64,000 nt of DNA, taken from Pelecanus crispus. Taxonomy: Eukaryota > Chordata > Aves > Pelecaniformes > Pelecanidae. The notes under the pieces are model-generated. The model was not told the origin of the DNA. It did not search any database and saw only the letters and a list, made by a program, of their open reading frames with translations. The stretch is from NCBI RefSeq assembly GCF_030463565.1, contig NC_134646.1:60715710-60779709 (forward strand), given 5' to 3'. Within the stretch, counting starts at the first letter, position 1; the number at the start of each line of letters is the position of its first letter. Both the position numbers and the translations under genes were made by a program. Positions 13,709 to 27,600 of this stretch are shown here, piece by piece.

Positions 13709-14262
13709 TTAAGCTGCTTTCCCAATGATCAGCACGCTCATAAAAAACACCATAATGAAGAAAATCCACATGAAAAACCTGTCCATCACTTTTGCAACTT
13801 TTTTCCACTCAATTCCTTTGGCTCGGTTTGCTTTATGGTCTCGAACACAATTAGCAATATACTCAATATTTTTAATCAGCATTTTGTAACAGGAACAGCA
13901 ATTAACAGTCTCCCTAACATTTTCACCATGAACTCCATAGCTTTTATTCAAATTTCCATTGAGTTTCTCCTTGAGATCACAGTCATCATTCCTATTGCAA
14001 AGGTGACTCCTTGACTCTTTGTGTCTCCTCTGACACCCATCATCTCCCTCTAACTTACGTCCTTCCTTCTCTGTTTTTGGACTTGTGCAATTTTCACCCA
14101 CGTCATAAACAAAAAAGATTTTTGACATGTAGTCCAAAATAACCACCCTGGCCCATTGTGGAACAGGTTTTGCTTCCGAGCCACAGTGGTGGAGATTCAT
14201 TATAATGATTGTCAATGAAGTGGAAGCTGTGATCATGGTCATAGTTGCTATGTAATACTTTC
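13709..14262 (-). CDS. CHRNA9: CHRNA9 coding exon 5 (M3, cytoplasmic loop, M4)
   Basis: Encodes the last 183 residues, starting [13 protein letters not shown] (M3) and ending SVLIIGKAA just after M4. The cytoplasmic loop is rich in Lys, Glu, Asn and Cys and is much less like the human sequence than the rest, as expected for this family. Acceptor is TTCCAG|GAAAG. The stop codon is TAA. Confidence 0.95.
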
Positions 14263-17200
14263 CTGGAACAAAAAACAAAATCATATTAAAGGTGCTACCC
14301 TAATAAAAAAATTCAGTGAAGAAATAACAATGTGACAACATAGTGCTAACAATGTGTGAGTGAAACCAGTTTTTAATCACCCTGATTCTCTACACTTAGA
14401 TCACACTTAATTTACCATTTAAAAACAAAGATTAAAGTCATTAAAGTAAAACCTTGTACTCGTTAGTGGCATGCTTTTATCAGATGAGTAAGTGACTATG
14501 TATTAGCGTGGTAAATATTTGCAAGCCAAAACCTCCAATTTCTCAAAGTACACCCATTCAGAAAACAGCTTAAAAATGTTTATCAGGAGCCTTGCTCTTT
14601 TCCTGGTGTCTGTAAAATCCCAATGTTGATGGCTTCACATGGCACATTAGAAATCCCACTTCCCTATGTATTAACAAAAGGGGTGATAATGTTTTGTAGG
14701 AGCTGTTGACACACCCCACACCAGCAGACAGATGCCTTCACATTCCCACAGGCCCGTGAACATCCAGACCTTGCAGGTGTCCACAAGCAGTGTACTGACA
14801 GCTAAGAGGCAGGCACAGAGCTGAAGGGTGGCTCTGTTGCCTGTTGAGATTTGCTGTCTGGATTTTCTTCAGGCTGTACAAATTTTAGCATAGCTAGTCC
14901 AAACAAGGACAAAGCTCATTCTGGCCAGGAATAGATAGCGAATACAGTGAATGCAAGCTGTGCCCCTCAGCCACTGCTTTTCACAACCGAAGTACACAGC
15001 TGACCAGCTAACCTACTGTGGCTTGTGCCTGTGCGAAGAGGCAGCTCCCAGCCCTGCTGTGCAGCCTCTGCGGGAAAAGCAAGGGCTGGCATCGATGACA
15101 CAGGATGCACCACAGACAAGCATGATGTGATCCCAGTTTTCCAGCCCAAAGGGTTTGGAAATTATGGTGAGGGAGAGTGAGAGAATAGAGAAAGCAGACG
15201 GAGTTTAGGTCCTGGCTCCTTAATTTAGAGAGTGTGATAGGAGAGTATGGAAGGTACTCCAGTACAGCAAGCCCATATTCTAGGCAGGAATAGTTCCTGC
15301 TGGTGTGAGAAATGCATTCAACTTTCCTATTCATTGACCAGTGTTTTGTCTCAGTTAAGCCATGCAGTTTTTCATATAAACAATAATAATGAGAATAAAA
15401 ATAATGAGCTTTGAATTATCTTAATGAAGCTGGAAGTCAGTGTGGAGGCAACTGTGTTCCTGGTCCTCCAGAAATCCCACCAGGGCAGCCGGGCAACCTC
15501 CTGCCCCAGGGGTGGATCAGCCAGGGCCAGGAGGGTCTTGGCAGAAGGCAGACGGGACAGCGCTGAACACAACCCTTCTCCCTACACATCAGCTCTTCTG
15601 AACTCTCAGGTGTAGATTAAAATTCAGCATAATGGTTTGCCAGGCATTACAATTCAATGTAACAATTCTCAGATACGAAGTCAACCTGAGTGTCCCAGTC
15701 AGGCCATCCAGACATCTGGATCCGACAGAAACATATCTTGAAACAGTCTGACCTTGTGTGTACAGCTCTTGCTTACACTTTGTATGCTGGTTCTAAAATT
15801 GTTTTCCATTACTAGCTTTATTACAATATGTGATCAAATAATTCTGAATGTCTAATTATATAAGTACAAAATAGCTAGCTAATATATAATTTAAAATAAA
15901 CACAAAATAACTTTGAAGAGCTTCAGCATACCTGTACAAATTCCACGTACATTTTAAGTATTTCACTATGTTTTAAAAATGCAACACCTTTATCTTCCCA
16001 GAAGTTACAGACTGCATATGGTCTCCCTGACATAAAGCCCTGCTATTAATAAGCCATGTTTAAAGACAAAGCATGTGAAGCTCACCTATCAAAGGTACAT
16101 TTTCAGAGGGAGGCATGATCTCTGCAACCATCAGCTGAAACACGGTCAGAGCAAGAAGAACCGTAACACCAAGAGACACTTTTTCCCCAGAGTCTGCAGG
16201 GAGATAGAATCCCAGTGGGGCCAGGAAAGAGATCAAAATGCAAGGCAGCAACAGGTTAAATATGTAGAATGAAGACTTCCTTTTCAAAATCAATGTGAAG
16301 GTCACATCTGGATAAGGCTCAGAGCAGCAGCCGTAAGTGATGACATTCTTAACTGCTGGCATACCATGAATTTCCCATTCCACATCTTCTACAAAGTCAG
16401 AGAGGTCACCACTATCAAGAGAATTGATGATGTCTACCTGATTACCATTATAGGTCCAGGACCCAAATGTAAGGTTGCACTGCTGGCTGTCAAAAGGAAA
16501 ATAAGATACATCCACTACACATGAGCTCTTTGTGATAGCAGGTGCATCCCAAGTGATTTTTCCATCATATCTCAATACAACATTAGTATTCACTGGTTCT
16601 GAAAAGTCATCATCGGCCCTAAAAGACAGAAAAAGTGACAGTCAAGATCAACAGTCAACAACTTAATGTGTGGGCCAGGGAAGGGGAGGGGGAAGGGGGA
16701 TGGAAGACCCTTGCTTCACACCATTATAAGCATGCTTCTGAAATCATATTATTTATGTATTCTGACTTTTATTAGGAACTTACTATTAACTATTATTTAC
16801 AGGTACCAGTGTCCATTAATGCCAAACATCAGTGCCGCTAAATTATGTTGTATTTGTTGGCCATAGCTTCTTCAAACTTGATCTCAGACAGGATACAGTA
16901 GGATAAGAATCCATTCAAAGATTAAAATAATCTCCTGGTCACTACTGGCCTGGGAGAGCAGACAAGGAGTGCAGCCTTTGTGTACCACCTTTCTGTGGAC
17001 ACACAGTCTTCCAGAGCTCTTCAGCAGCCTCAGCAGAAAGCACTTTAGACTTCCAGGGTATTCAATTCCCAGTGCAGAGAAATTCAGAACAGCATTGCTG
17101 TGTAGCATAATCAATTGCTGAATCCTGTCTATGGCTTTATTGCAAAATATTTAGATGATCAACAATAAATGTTAAGACAACAAACAAACCCCTTGCTAAG

Positions 17201-19564
17201 GTAAGGTGATGAAAGTTCAGACTCTGTGGGTCAATTCCTCCTTCAGCCCCCTCCCTCCCTCATACAAATATTCAAGCTGATTTTCTCCAGCCATACTCAC
17301 TTGTTATATAGGACAATATCTGGTCTCCAAACCAAATTGCTTGGAATCCTGATAGAATCCAACCCATCATATTTATCTTTGTCCCATTTGAGGTATGCAT
17401 CATACCAGCTTTGTCGAATCCATAAGTAAGCTGACAAAATTTGGTTCCTTTCATCCTGCATAAACACATAGAAATATTTCTAGCTGAAGATGACAAAATC
17501 ACATCTTAGATGCCGACAGCAGTTGTTGTATAACTTTAAAGTAGCACCCAAAACAGGCCAGAATGCTGACAGGCCACAAGAGCACTTCTCAGACATGTAC
17601 ATATGCCCATACACTGTACAGGGAGCTTATTTATTTGGACTTTCTCTTGTCCAAACCTTCTTCCCCCTGCACCCTCTCTAGCTTTAATCAGTTGTCTAAG
17701 GCTCCCAGTATCTTAAGAATTTCCTTTTGTGAGCTTCAGAATACCAAACAGCTAAGAGATTCAGTCTAACAAATTCTCCAAAAGCTTGGTGAGTCCTTGA
17801 AGTTGTAATTCAGAAGTCACAAAAGTGATTTTCCATTTTCCTTCCATACATATTTTCTTTTGCCTTAGAAGTATCTCTGGCTGAACAAAGTTTATTAAAA
17901 AGTTACTAAAAGCTAAAATAGGAAGTTTATGTAGAAATTAATTGCATCTTAGCAAAAGCATTTGCTCTATTTAAAACTCAGGAAAAGTTGCCTGGAGGGT
18001 GCGATACCAACACCTAACTACAAAAGAAGTCTTAACAATTCAGCAGCTGTAAATTTGCAGACTTATAATGGAAGTCTTAGTGTTGCAATCAGATAAGAGT
18101 CTATGAAGACTGGAGAACATGACCCTCATGAGGAAGCATTACTGAAGTTATCACAACAAAATGCAAGTTGCTTTTCCTACTCCAAGCAAAAGCTTTACAG
18201 CTAGTACATTTTCTGCACATCTTTAGAAAAACAGAACTGTACTCTTACTCACCATGTCTTTAATTTGGGACAATGTGATCTGAAGGGTGACATTCAGTAC
18301 TTTATCTGTGTCTTCCACTGGTCTTAGAGCATTTGAGTAGTCTTCAAACAGTTCATTAAACAGCATGTGAGCATATTTTCCTTTGGCTGATTCTACAGCT
18401 AGATAACATGGATTTGTTCAGTACATCAGATTAAGCACTGAGCAGTATCAGAAGATATCCTCTTTCTACAGCTTCAAGTAGTATTTGCTATAATTATAAT
18501 TATCATTCATACGCTGTAGAATACCATTTAGTGCAGAAACAGAGGTATACCTGATGAAGTTATTCAAATAAGGACAGCATTCATCTGTAGTGAATGAACA
18601 GCTAACTCCAGCTTTTCACACCCACTGAAAAGAAAACCTCTCCATCCAGAGATTCCTGCCTTTTTTGAAGGTAAATATTGTTACCCTTTATTTTACTGAT
18701 GTGTTTCATAGGCATAGAGATTATTGATTTACAGTCACACATCTGCCTGGCTAAAATTAGAAGCAAAGTCTGAAGTGCAACCTGCTCCCAAGGTAATGAC
18801 TTGTGATATCTCCCTAAATGCAGCACCAATAGATTCATGCTACTTTCAGAATTTACTCTTTTTCCTTTTTAACTACCACCTGGAAAAAGTCTGAGCTGCT
18901 TTTCTTCACAAATTGGCAATTGCATGACATGTGAACACATCCTTGCACTAACACCTTTTCCAAACCATGTATTTGGAGATGCTTCTTGCTATCCAGACTT
19001 AGTCACTAAGGATAATTCACTGCAACTTTAGGTTTTAAATGACACTTTGGCCGTTCCACACTGTTTTGTGCATCACAGTTTCTGTAGGCAGTCTCTGTAT
19101 TACCTTTAGATAGATTCACACATTTCTGCAAGCAAAGGGCAAGGACAGTAACACGGACAGACTTGCACAAATGCCAGCTGGCACTACGTAGGAAGCAAGT
19201 GCTTTGGAGTACATCACTCTCTGGTGACTCACAGTGACTTCCTGGACTAATAAGAGTTCAAAGCAAACCTTCCTGATTAAAAGAAATCCTAACAAATCAA
19301 ACCTTCACAAAGAGCATTTAAGTTCTGGCTGTACATGATCATTCATTTTGTCTATGCATCAGTGAGACAAAGTAAAATGAAACAGATGAAAGACTTCTGG
19401 AGCTCAACCGTGTAAGAGACACATCAGGACACCAGCTCCTATCTGAGTAAAATAAACCTCAACACAACATTTAGCTATCAAGCAGTATTCTCACCTTGAA
19501 GCATCACTGCTGTAAACAGCAACCAGAGAGAGACTGAAAAGGAGGACAGGCTATTTCTCTTCAT
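13709..19564 (-). CDS. CHRNA9: Nicotinic acetylcholine receptor subunit alpha-9 (five coding exons)
   Basis: Joining 19564-19495, 18398-18253, 17455-17301, 16618-16086 and 14262-13709 gives an uninterrupted 485-residue protein (human form 479). All four introns have GT-AG ends and consistent phases. Seen in order: a hydrophobic signal peptide (about 1-28), the extracellular ligand-binding domain with a Cys157-Cys171 loop of 13 residues, the alpha-type vicinal pair Cys221-Cys222, M1 (about 241-264), the pore-lining M2 (about 270-292), M3 (about 303-327), a variable cytoplasmic loop and M4 at the C-terminus. From family knowledge, alpha-9 forms homomeric or alpha9/alpha10 calcium-permeable cation channels in the plasma membrane, best known at efferent synapses on inner-ear hair cells. 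No frameshift, stop or missing key residue is visible. The match runs through every exon, so the identity is firm. Confidence 0.97.
16086..16618 (-). CDS. CHRNA9: CHRNA9 coding exon 4 (Cys loop to M2)
   Basis: Encodes residues 125-301, the largest exon. It carries the Cys loop, an NLT glycosylation site at the second loop cysteine (Asn172), the vicinal Cys221-Cys222 that mark an alpha subunit, and M1 and M2. Acceptor is TTTTAG|GGCC and donor is ATAG|GTGAGC, phase 1. Confidence 0.97.
17301..17455 (-). CDS. CHRNA9: CHRNA9 coding exon 3
   Basis: Encodes residues 73-123, including [19 protein letters not shown] and [17 protein letters not shown], the early beta strands of the ligand-binding domain. 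Acceptor is TGCAG|GATG and donor is ACAA|GTGAGT. The Lys codon is split with exon 4. Confidence 0.95.
18253..18398 (-). CDS. CHRNA9: CHRNA9 coding exon 2
   Basis: Encodes residues 25-72, including [19 protein letters not shown], which is nearly the same as the human N-terminal segment. Acceptor is ATCTAG|CTG and donor is GACATG|GTGAGT. The exon ends in phase 0. Confidence 0.93.
19495..19564 (-). CDS. CHRNA9: CHRNA9 coding exon 1 (signal peptide)
   Basis: Encodes residues 1-23, beginning [17 protein letters not shown], with a basic start and hydrophobic core typical of a signal peptide. The exon ends with a consensus donor (CAAG|GTGAG) in phase 1. The split Ala codon is completed by exon 2. 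Confidence 0.9.
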
Positions 19565-19920
19565 TTCTGGACCTTAAATAAAACTGTTCACTCAAGGGCA
19601 CAGAAACGTTTATCACCATCCAAAACTAACGAACAAACAAACAAACAAAAAAAATCAAGTTGCACAGCAACATAAAGATGCTGAGGCACTGATGAGCTGC
19701 TAAAAGCAGCTTAGTCCTCCCCTGAGCAGCTGTCAGGGTCCCAGAGCGATCGATGGTCTTTGTCCCTGCCACCAGCTGGGGCTCTGACCAACCCTCCCTT
19801 TCTCCGTAACCCGAGAGCTGCCTGCTCTGAAGCTAATGCTGAGGGAGAAGACAAACGGATGGGATAGCAGAAGGAAAACTATATTCCATTACATTTTTTA
19901 CTACAAATGTAAGATTTTGA

Positions 19921-20655
19921 CCAATTTATGAAGAACCCTTTTACATTTCTTTGGTGGGCCACTTTTTACTGCCCCTATGTTCAGCAATAGCTTGCTCAGA
20001 ACCAGTTCTGTGGAACCTGTGGACCCTCACAAAAAAAGCGATCTGCCTCAGTACTTTAATTGGTATCGTCACGCTGTACATCACACATCCAATATGTCAC
20101 ACAGCAAAAAACCCACAGCCTACCAGCTCCCACGCTGACAAAACAATGTTTTCACCTACCCAGGCAGTGCCACATGGAAGAGATGCAGCTACACCAAAGT
20201 CGGGCAACACAGGCAACATTTGCAGTAGCGCAATATTGCTGTGCAAACAAGAACTTCCACGGGTGCAGACAACTCTGAGACCAGTACTCAGCACAGTAAA
20301 TCAGGAGCAAAACTGGACTCTGCAGATAAAATGCCATTTCCCAATACAGTTCCCAGGTGAACTTGACAAGACTTTACAAAGAACTACAGAGTTACTGGAC
20401 AGCTCTTGCATTTATCCAAAAGACTTACAGGAGGGAAATACGAATATGAAACAATACCACACCTGGCCTCCCATCTACCCAGACAGTCAGAAGTTCATTA
20501 GCTCCGTCTACATTACTCATGTTGCCAAGTTAGTTTCCGAGTACTGCAGGCATTTTCTTACAAGTTTCTCACAGACAAGAGGAGATGACTTCCTCCTTTC
20601 CATAGACCAATCCATCCTTCCTGATACACTGCAGTCTATTTTGCCATCCTTTTAG
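19921..20655 (+). other. Unrecognised long open frame upstream of CHRNA9
   Basis: A stop-free run of 244 codons in only moderately GC-rich DNA, longer than chance would usually give. There is no ATG near its start; the first in-frame ATG comes about 65 codons after 19951. I see no known domain, no repeats and no clear hydrophobic pattern beyond one early segment (about 24-46 from 19951). It lies about 360 bases upstream of the CHRNA9 start and runs in the opposite direction. It could be a chance frame, an old transposon fragment or an exon of a divergent transcript. I do not call it a gene. Confidence 0.2.
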
Positions 20656-21532
20656 AACAGGTAACAGAAAACAGTCACTAAAACAGAAAGGTGAAAATAC
20701 AGAATGAACTACCAGCAAAAAGAATTGGTCCAGAATAGTTCTGATCCACACAAAATATAAAATATTATACTTTGGTTTTTGTTACTGTTGGTTTACTCTT
20801 GTGTAGTCTTTTGGCTAGAAGGAAACTGATCCCTCCTTACACATAATTTCTATATAGTAGCACTCCTGGCACTCACTGGTTACTGTTTGTGCTTTCATAG
20901 GGATCTATAAATCAATGACATTTATGGCCAGGTTTAATAGGTAAGCAATAAATAATTTCAGTCAAAGCACCTGTAATGAAATCCATCTCCGTCACTTCAT
21001 TTGCTGAATTGTCAAAGGGGAAAAAAGTAGAAAATGGTTTAGAAGTCAAAAAGGTCAGAGCAGCCCACAGGCAGTGTGTAACAACCTGCTTTTTCTGTGG
21101 GAAAAAGGTATATGCTGTTAGAGACAACAAAAATCAGAGACAAAAGGTTTTTGGATACAGTTAGACCAGTGCATTCTCATGGAATACCTTTAGTCCACAG
21201 TGCATTGCCATTATGTCAGCAAGTAGCTACTGCTTCATTTCTCTTACTGTAATTACAAGAGTGACCAGGAGTACTGCTTTAAGTGTGCTGCTGCAAACAC
21301 TACTGGAACCAAGGCTAAGCTTGCTTTGTCACAGGCTTGAGACAATCTTGTGACCCATTACACCAGCAATACATATCGGCCAAGTAGTGCAGACTGAGGT
21401 ACTTTAATGTGCATAAGATCATGTATATTAAAGAACTCTGCACCTTTATTGAAATGACATCTTCTTGAAGGAAAACTGCACGTTCTCAAAAGACAAAAAC
21501 AAGAAGCATGCTTACATGTGGTGTTTACTCAG

Positions 21533-21538
21533 TTTATT
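21533..21538 (-). terminator. Candidate minus-strand poly(A) signal
   Basis: TTTATT on the plus strand reads AATAAA on the minus strand, followed after about 30 bases by a T-rich stretch (TTCTTGTTTTTGTC). This is a well-formed polyadenylation site about 9 kb beyond the minus-strand recombinase-like gene. No coding sequence is close to it. Confidence 0.4.
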
Positions 21539-21587
21539 CTTATACCTACATATATTCCATATGTCATTCATTATAAACTTGCAAAGG

Positions 21588-21619
21588 GATAGATCATAAC
21601 CTCTCAGTTATGATCTATC
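21588..21619. repeat. Perfect 13-bp inverted repeat with 6-base loop
   Basis: GATAGATCATAAC (21588-21600) and GTTATGATCTATC (21607-21619) are exact reverse complements separated by CTCTCA. It would form a stable hairpin in RNA from either strand. It lies about 50 bases upstream, in the sense of transcription, of the minus-strand AATAAA at 21533-21538. Confidence 0.9.
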
Positions 21620-24600
21620 ATATTTCCAGTCATCAAATGTATCCAATAGTTGCCACATATTGGAGATACAGACAAACATAAGCACACATACACAAAAACA
21701 AGCTTGTTATGTTTGAGATGCTGCATTGATTACACAGCGCTTGTAAAAATAAAACTAAAATCCATCCAAAAGCCTTTTCAATATTAACGATACGAGACTT
21801 TTAACAATCTTAGTATGCCAAACCATTTGGCTTCTTTACATTTGTTCACAAGAAATCTGTTCTGTAATTTTAATCAAAATGTCCCTGATGCAGACATTTT
21901 GTGTGAAGAGAGAGTATTAACATTAATCGTTGTTCATTGATCCGAGAGACTGATCTACAAAACCATGTCTTCTTGGAATATAGTTTTAAGTTGTGGCATA
22001 ATCTATGACAATACGACTCCCAGATCAAACATCCCATTTAACATTTGAATGAAGCTTAAATTTATAGTTAAGCAGTTGTCTATTTTTAGAGTAAGAAATT
22101 CTGCTACGAAGTCGGGAATTAATATTAAGTACGAAGCAGCTTACAAAGATAATTCAAGAAGAGTCGCGGGTGTTTGGAAGTTAGAATCAAGCCATTAACC
22201 TCTCCCAGAACTAGGCTCGTTCCCAGCAAATTTAAAGTTACCTTGTTAGAGTACATCTGCCAGCAGATGGCCCCGTTAGCCAGCCTACTGATCTACCCAG
22301 AAAGTCAGGACGATTTTTGTTTATCACACAAAAATCACATCGCATTTTAATCTACTTCGATTCATTTCGTTGATTATTTGCCTCACATTTGATATAAGAC
22401 AAGTATGGACAAGATGTTCTTTTAGAGAAAAAAAGATAAGCAGAAGGAACAAAACCACTTAGCGGCTGAATCCAGCTCTTGGGTCTGCCTACTATACACG
22501 AGACCAGTCATGAGAGGGTTTCAGGGAGAGCAAATATATATCATTGTCAACAACTGTACGATATGAAACCATATTTAGAGCACAGGCCGCTTCTGCTGAT
22601 GCAGAGAGTGGTTAAGGCCGATGGCACGATATCCAACCCTGCTTCTACATATTTTGTTCAAACATTTGACTTTTTGAGAATGCGTATGGGCTATTAACAG
22701 AGCAGAACATTGCGTTCATGCTTACATTCAGTGGAACAAGAATGTAATGCACTGGTGCACTGAGCTTGTACAACACTCACATGACACATGTAACTTTTTA
22801 CGGTTCTAGACAAACACACATGCTGTTATCAAGACAACATAAAAACCTGAATTGAGTGTACCGCCACGTAAGGGAAGTTTGACTTTGCATGCACTTTAAG
22901 GACAGACTGAAGCGGAGATGACATGGGAGGGATCTCTTTCATATGAAAACTTCCAACTTTAGACATTTATCTTAGCCAAACTATAAGCAAAACAGGAAAG
23001 AAGTGTAAAATAATTTATTTAAAATTTTGTTCTTTCAATTAAATAAATCTTTCCTCTCCTGCCTAAAATAATAATTTGCTCCTGAGGCTGAGGTTTTGAC
23101 ATGTATATTTTTAAAATTTTTTTGTAATGGATTCTTACCCTTTTTTGCATAAAAAGCATTAAGAGTTTTTAAGCCTCCAACTGGAAAAGCTACAGATACT
23201 GTATTATCACAGGCCTTAAGGCCGTCTGTACCATTTATAATCCATCCCTTCATCAGAGAACAATAAAGAAGAACAGATTGGTTTCTAAGCACAGTTTGTA
23301 AGAAGTGTCTCACAGTCTGCTTCTACTTGCCTTCCTGCCAATTTTTCTCCCCAGAAGCTGTTGCATTCACATTCTTCGCAGCATTTGCTACAGAATATTA
23401 TCTTGTGATGGGGTCAAGCAGCACACTAACTCTTCGGAGTCAGACTTCTCTTCTTAGACTGACTGAAGTCTTAACAGCACGGGTAACAACAGCTCTTCTT
23501 GCCGATGGAATAGCCTCACTGTGCCTGCTCTGGAGAAGGAGAATACAGCACTTCATTTAGATGCAGCGTGTTTCTCTCCACCTCATTTTTTCTCACCCAC
23601 TTACTGCCTCCTCCTTCCTTCTCTCTAAAAATCCCCTACCACCTGAAACCAGCACACTCATTCATATTTTCTTCCACCCTGTTGTACACATGGAAGATAG
23701 GAAATACATTAGGAAGCATTCACAATGTCAGGTCATGAGATAATGTAGAATATTAGCCACATTTTCCAGAGATGGGAAATGCTATTTTCCATGTTACAGT
23801 TGGGAGTTTTTCTCAACATAAATTTTATTTGGGTCCACTTACACAGGCAGCTCTGCTGACTACCTCCCAGCACCTGAAGTAGAGAAACCTTTTACCCCTA
23901 GAAGCCTTGTATTATTTAATGTGATCTAAAACACAGCATGTTCATCCTTTTTCACCAGAATGCTTGCAAGCTGACTGGTATTTTATCTGTCCTTGAGAAG
24001 CATTCAGTATCTGGCAGGGTTAAGAACAAAGCTATTTTATAATTTTAGCTATCAGAAAGCTATTTTATACGCAGCTCTTTCTCATTGGGATCATTTCCAG
24101 CTTTGTACCATGCCTTTGAACGGCTGTTCAGAGGATCTGTGCTCTCAACAAGGACAACTTCTGGGCCTAGACACTGTTCCACATCACAGGTTTGCTCTAA
24201 CAGGCAGCCTGATGCTCCAAAACAAACGGGATTAGACAAATACAAGGGTGCAGACAGACTCAAGCATCTTCCTCTTTGTGATCACTCTTGAGCCATGGAA
24301 GACAGCACACTACCTCAGCTTTTGGAAGTAGAAGGAAGCCCCCCAGCTACCACGGCAGGCTGAAGACAACTCTAGGTTCCCCAGAAAGCAATCCCTTCAG
24401 CTTGCGTGCACACCACAAAGAACTGAGATTAAACCGATATCTGAAGAAGCAAGACTGAAGGAGAACAGTTTAGATACTAACTCAAAACTAAAGTTTCACT
24501 CCCTCCAAAATTCAAAAGGGGGTTGGGAACTTACCTTTAAAACACTACCAAAACTCATCATGTTCACAAGAGCATCTGCAAACAGGGTCTAGCATCCCCT

Positions 24601-27600
24601 GAAAACATCCGCTTTCCTGGTAAGCTCACATCCACCTTGCAACACAGAATATGGTGCATCTAAACTTCTGTGTTCTTATCTGAATTCCTCAGAGTTTAAG
24701 AGTTCCCTACAAAGAGCTAGACTAATGCTTTGCACTAATACAGTGCAGCTGGCTGAAAAGGCAGCATGCCAAAAGATGATGAAGACAAGAAAAAAAAAAA
24801 ATGCAGACCATAATGTATCAACCGAAACTTTAACTGTGTTTTCAAGAAATTCACAGAACTCCAATCGCAAGATGACTGCTAAAACACTATTCATACATGC
24901 TACTTCACCAGTGTTGTATACAATTTTACTTACAGTGTAATACAAATCTCTTTGAAAAAGACACTAAGCAAACATTTATATTGCAAAATTTGGAATTATC
25001 CAATTGTTTCTACTCCATCCAATCACACACATCAATCTACCCAAGTGATTTCTCCATGTTCCCAGAATTTCGAGGAACAAAACAAAAATACTGCTTTACT
25101 CAGAGTGCAAAATACCCACCTTGGCAAACCACTCCAAGGGCAAGTTTTTTCTAAACCAAATAAACTAGCTTCCAAGCTTACAAATATTGCAGAGCTGCCC
25201 ACTTTAAAAATATCAGAGCAACTACATGGGGGAGGACAACACTAAATTATCACAATGCATTTGTGCCTGAACAAAGCTCCCTGTGGGATAAAGCAAGCAG
25301 CAGCTACTCATCTCAAGGGAAAATAAATTTTGATAAATCATGGTTTTAGCTACTGAAACATCTTATGGTATGTGGGTACTGACATTCTTTGGAATGCCCT
25401 TGCACAAACACAGCTACATTATGCTAAGGACTGAGCAAAAAAATTTCCTCTTGAGCAAAATACAGTAGTAAACTTGCAGTTTTATTCAAACTCTGCAACA
25501 ACAACATTCTGGCACCACAGAATCATTTAGATCCTGGGGACAAAGCACCCCCATCTCAGCTGAAGACAGCATCCCTTGTCTTAAGCATCTCTGAGCACAG
25601 TGGCTGCAGATCGGTCAAGGGAGGCAATATTCATACCCTTGGTTTTCATTTGCAAAATTCTAAGCGATTGTCCAATGCCAAGATATTGGTTCCTTCTTTT
25701 CAACCCACAACAAATGCATTGAAATGAAGGCTTAGTACTTCCAAGGGAAAAAAGTTTAAGTGTTAATATAGGGAGTCACCACCAAGAAACACCCTTTTCT
25801 TCGGTTAACTGGGCTGAAAAAAAAAAAAAAAACAAACACCCAACTTATTTTGCCCATAAAGACAAAGGATTTGCCATCTGGAAGTGTTAGCCTACAACAC
25901 TGATCTGAATTTTACAGGCTTAATAGCTGCTATTTTTCAAGTTCTGTGGAAGGTGATATGAGGTATAAAAGCTGTTAAGGCCAAAAAAAAATTGTGCTTT
26001 AACATTAAAACGCTACTACGACCACACATTATACCGGGTTGGTTTGTGTGCTTTGGAAAATGTTTGCTGCTTGCCTGCCAACAATTGGCAGGGGGCTGTG
26101 AAGTATCTTTGCCAATTGCTCGGCTGCCTTTAGCTTAAGAAAGGGCATTTTATTCCGAAACAGAACCAAGATGTTGGGGAAAAGGCAAGAGGGACTAGTG
26201 CGCAGCTTATAGCTATAGCAGAGCTATGAGAAGACAGACTATCCTACAATCATCCTGTGGTTATAGCTTTTGGGAAATGTATATAGAAGTGCAAAAGCCA
26301 GTTCCTCAAACTGATGTCAAAGAGCTAGTATAAGAACATTGCTAGAACTTGGAACGATTTTAGCAACAAATTCCATATTGGCTTTACTCCTGGGCTCTAG
26401 CAAAAAGCAGCTTATTACATTGCCATTTCAGAGAGCTGCTCCTAATCCAATGGTATTAATGACCAAGGTACAGTCAGGTCTGGACTCCAATGGATAATTC
26501 ATTTTTTCTTAGTGGGAAGCTATACATAAGGAAAAAAGTATGGGATGTGGTACATGTTGCTCTCTAACTCCTTCCCTTCTGCCAGTACTTCAAGGCAATG
26601 TAAGTAGCAAATAATACACTGTTACGGTTAAGAAACATGTTGCAGAGAATGTCTTGGAGAATGAGATGGCAACACGTTATGACATCTCACTGGAAGAGAT
26701 GATTCAATGAGCCAGTAGCATTGGGTGCATTCGGCACTATATTAATGCTTCTAGCCAAACTTGCATCACAACATGTAAAACAGAGCCTTCTTCACTTTGA
26801 AAAACATTGCTTTTCCTTTAGATACCTTAAAATAAATGTACTTTTAATGGCTATACATCTTCCAAGTTTGCAACATTAGTAGTTACAAACCTCCTGAGGA
26901 GGTATGACTTAAGAATATGAAATGAAACACCTTCAACAGAAAGCCAGAGCAGGGTAAACAGAGCATTGGCATGTTGTGCCCAGCATGTGGCTATTAGAGC
27001 TGCTGCAGAATGTCAGTGTCCTCCTTGCTATGGAGTAAAACAATCAAGTCTCCTCAACGTACGAGTAAACACCACAACTGATGGATATACATAGGTAGAA
27101 GAAAGAAGTCAAGGTGACTAAAAAAGACTTTTAAGTACCCAAAATGCACTTTGGGGATGTTTCAAGTAATAAATCAATGGAACCCATCAATCTTTAAGGT
27201 CTTCTTTTGCTAGTTACTTCCCATCCAGGTGCTGGTTGCAAACAAGAAACAAAAGTATGGGAGATGCAATTGCTTGCATTTGCAGATTGTTTCAGAAGGT
27301 CTCCTCAGCACTTCTTATAGCACAAATAATTCTCTATATTAACCACTGAAAAGACAACCCTAAGAGGTTTAAACGCATTTGCCTATTTATCCTTAGTTTT
27401 CTGGATTTGGGTCTTCGTTACCAAAGGACATTGAATGCTGCTTAGACTAGCAGGGGATGGTTTCATTCTACAAGCAAGAAGTATTCATGGATCTTGGTGT
27501 GAAACCTGACAAATACCTGATTCAGTTACCTACTTCACTTTCAGTAGATGTGGAAGGAAGGCATTTCTTGCAAATTTTGCCCATTTCAGGAACATGAACT

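Noticed and set aside
13415-14014. 199-codon plus-strand frame
   Set aside because: Mostly antisense to CHRNA9 exon 5, which is clearly the real gene.
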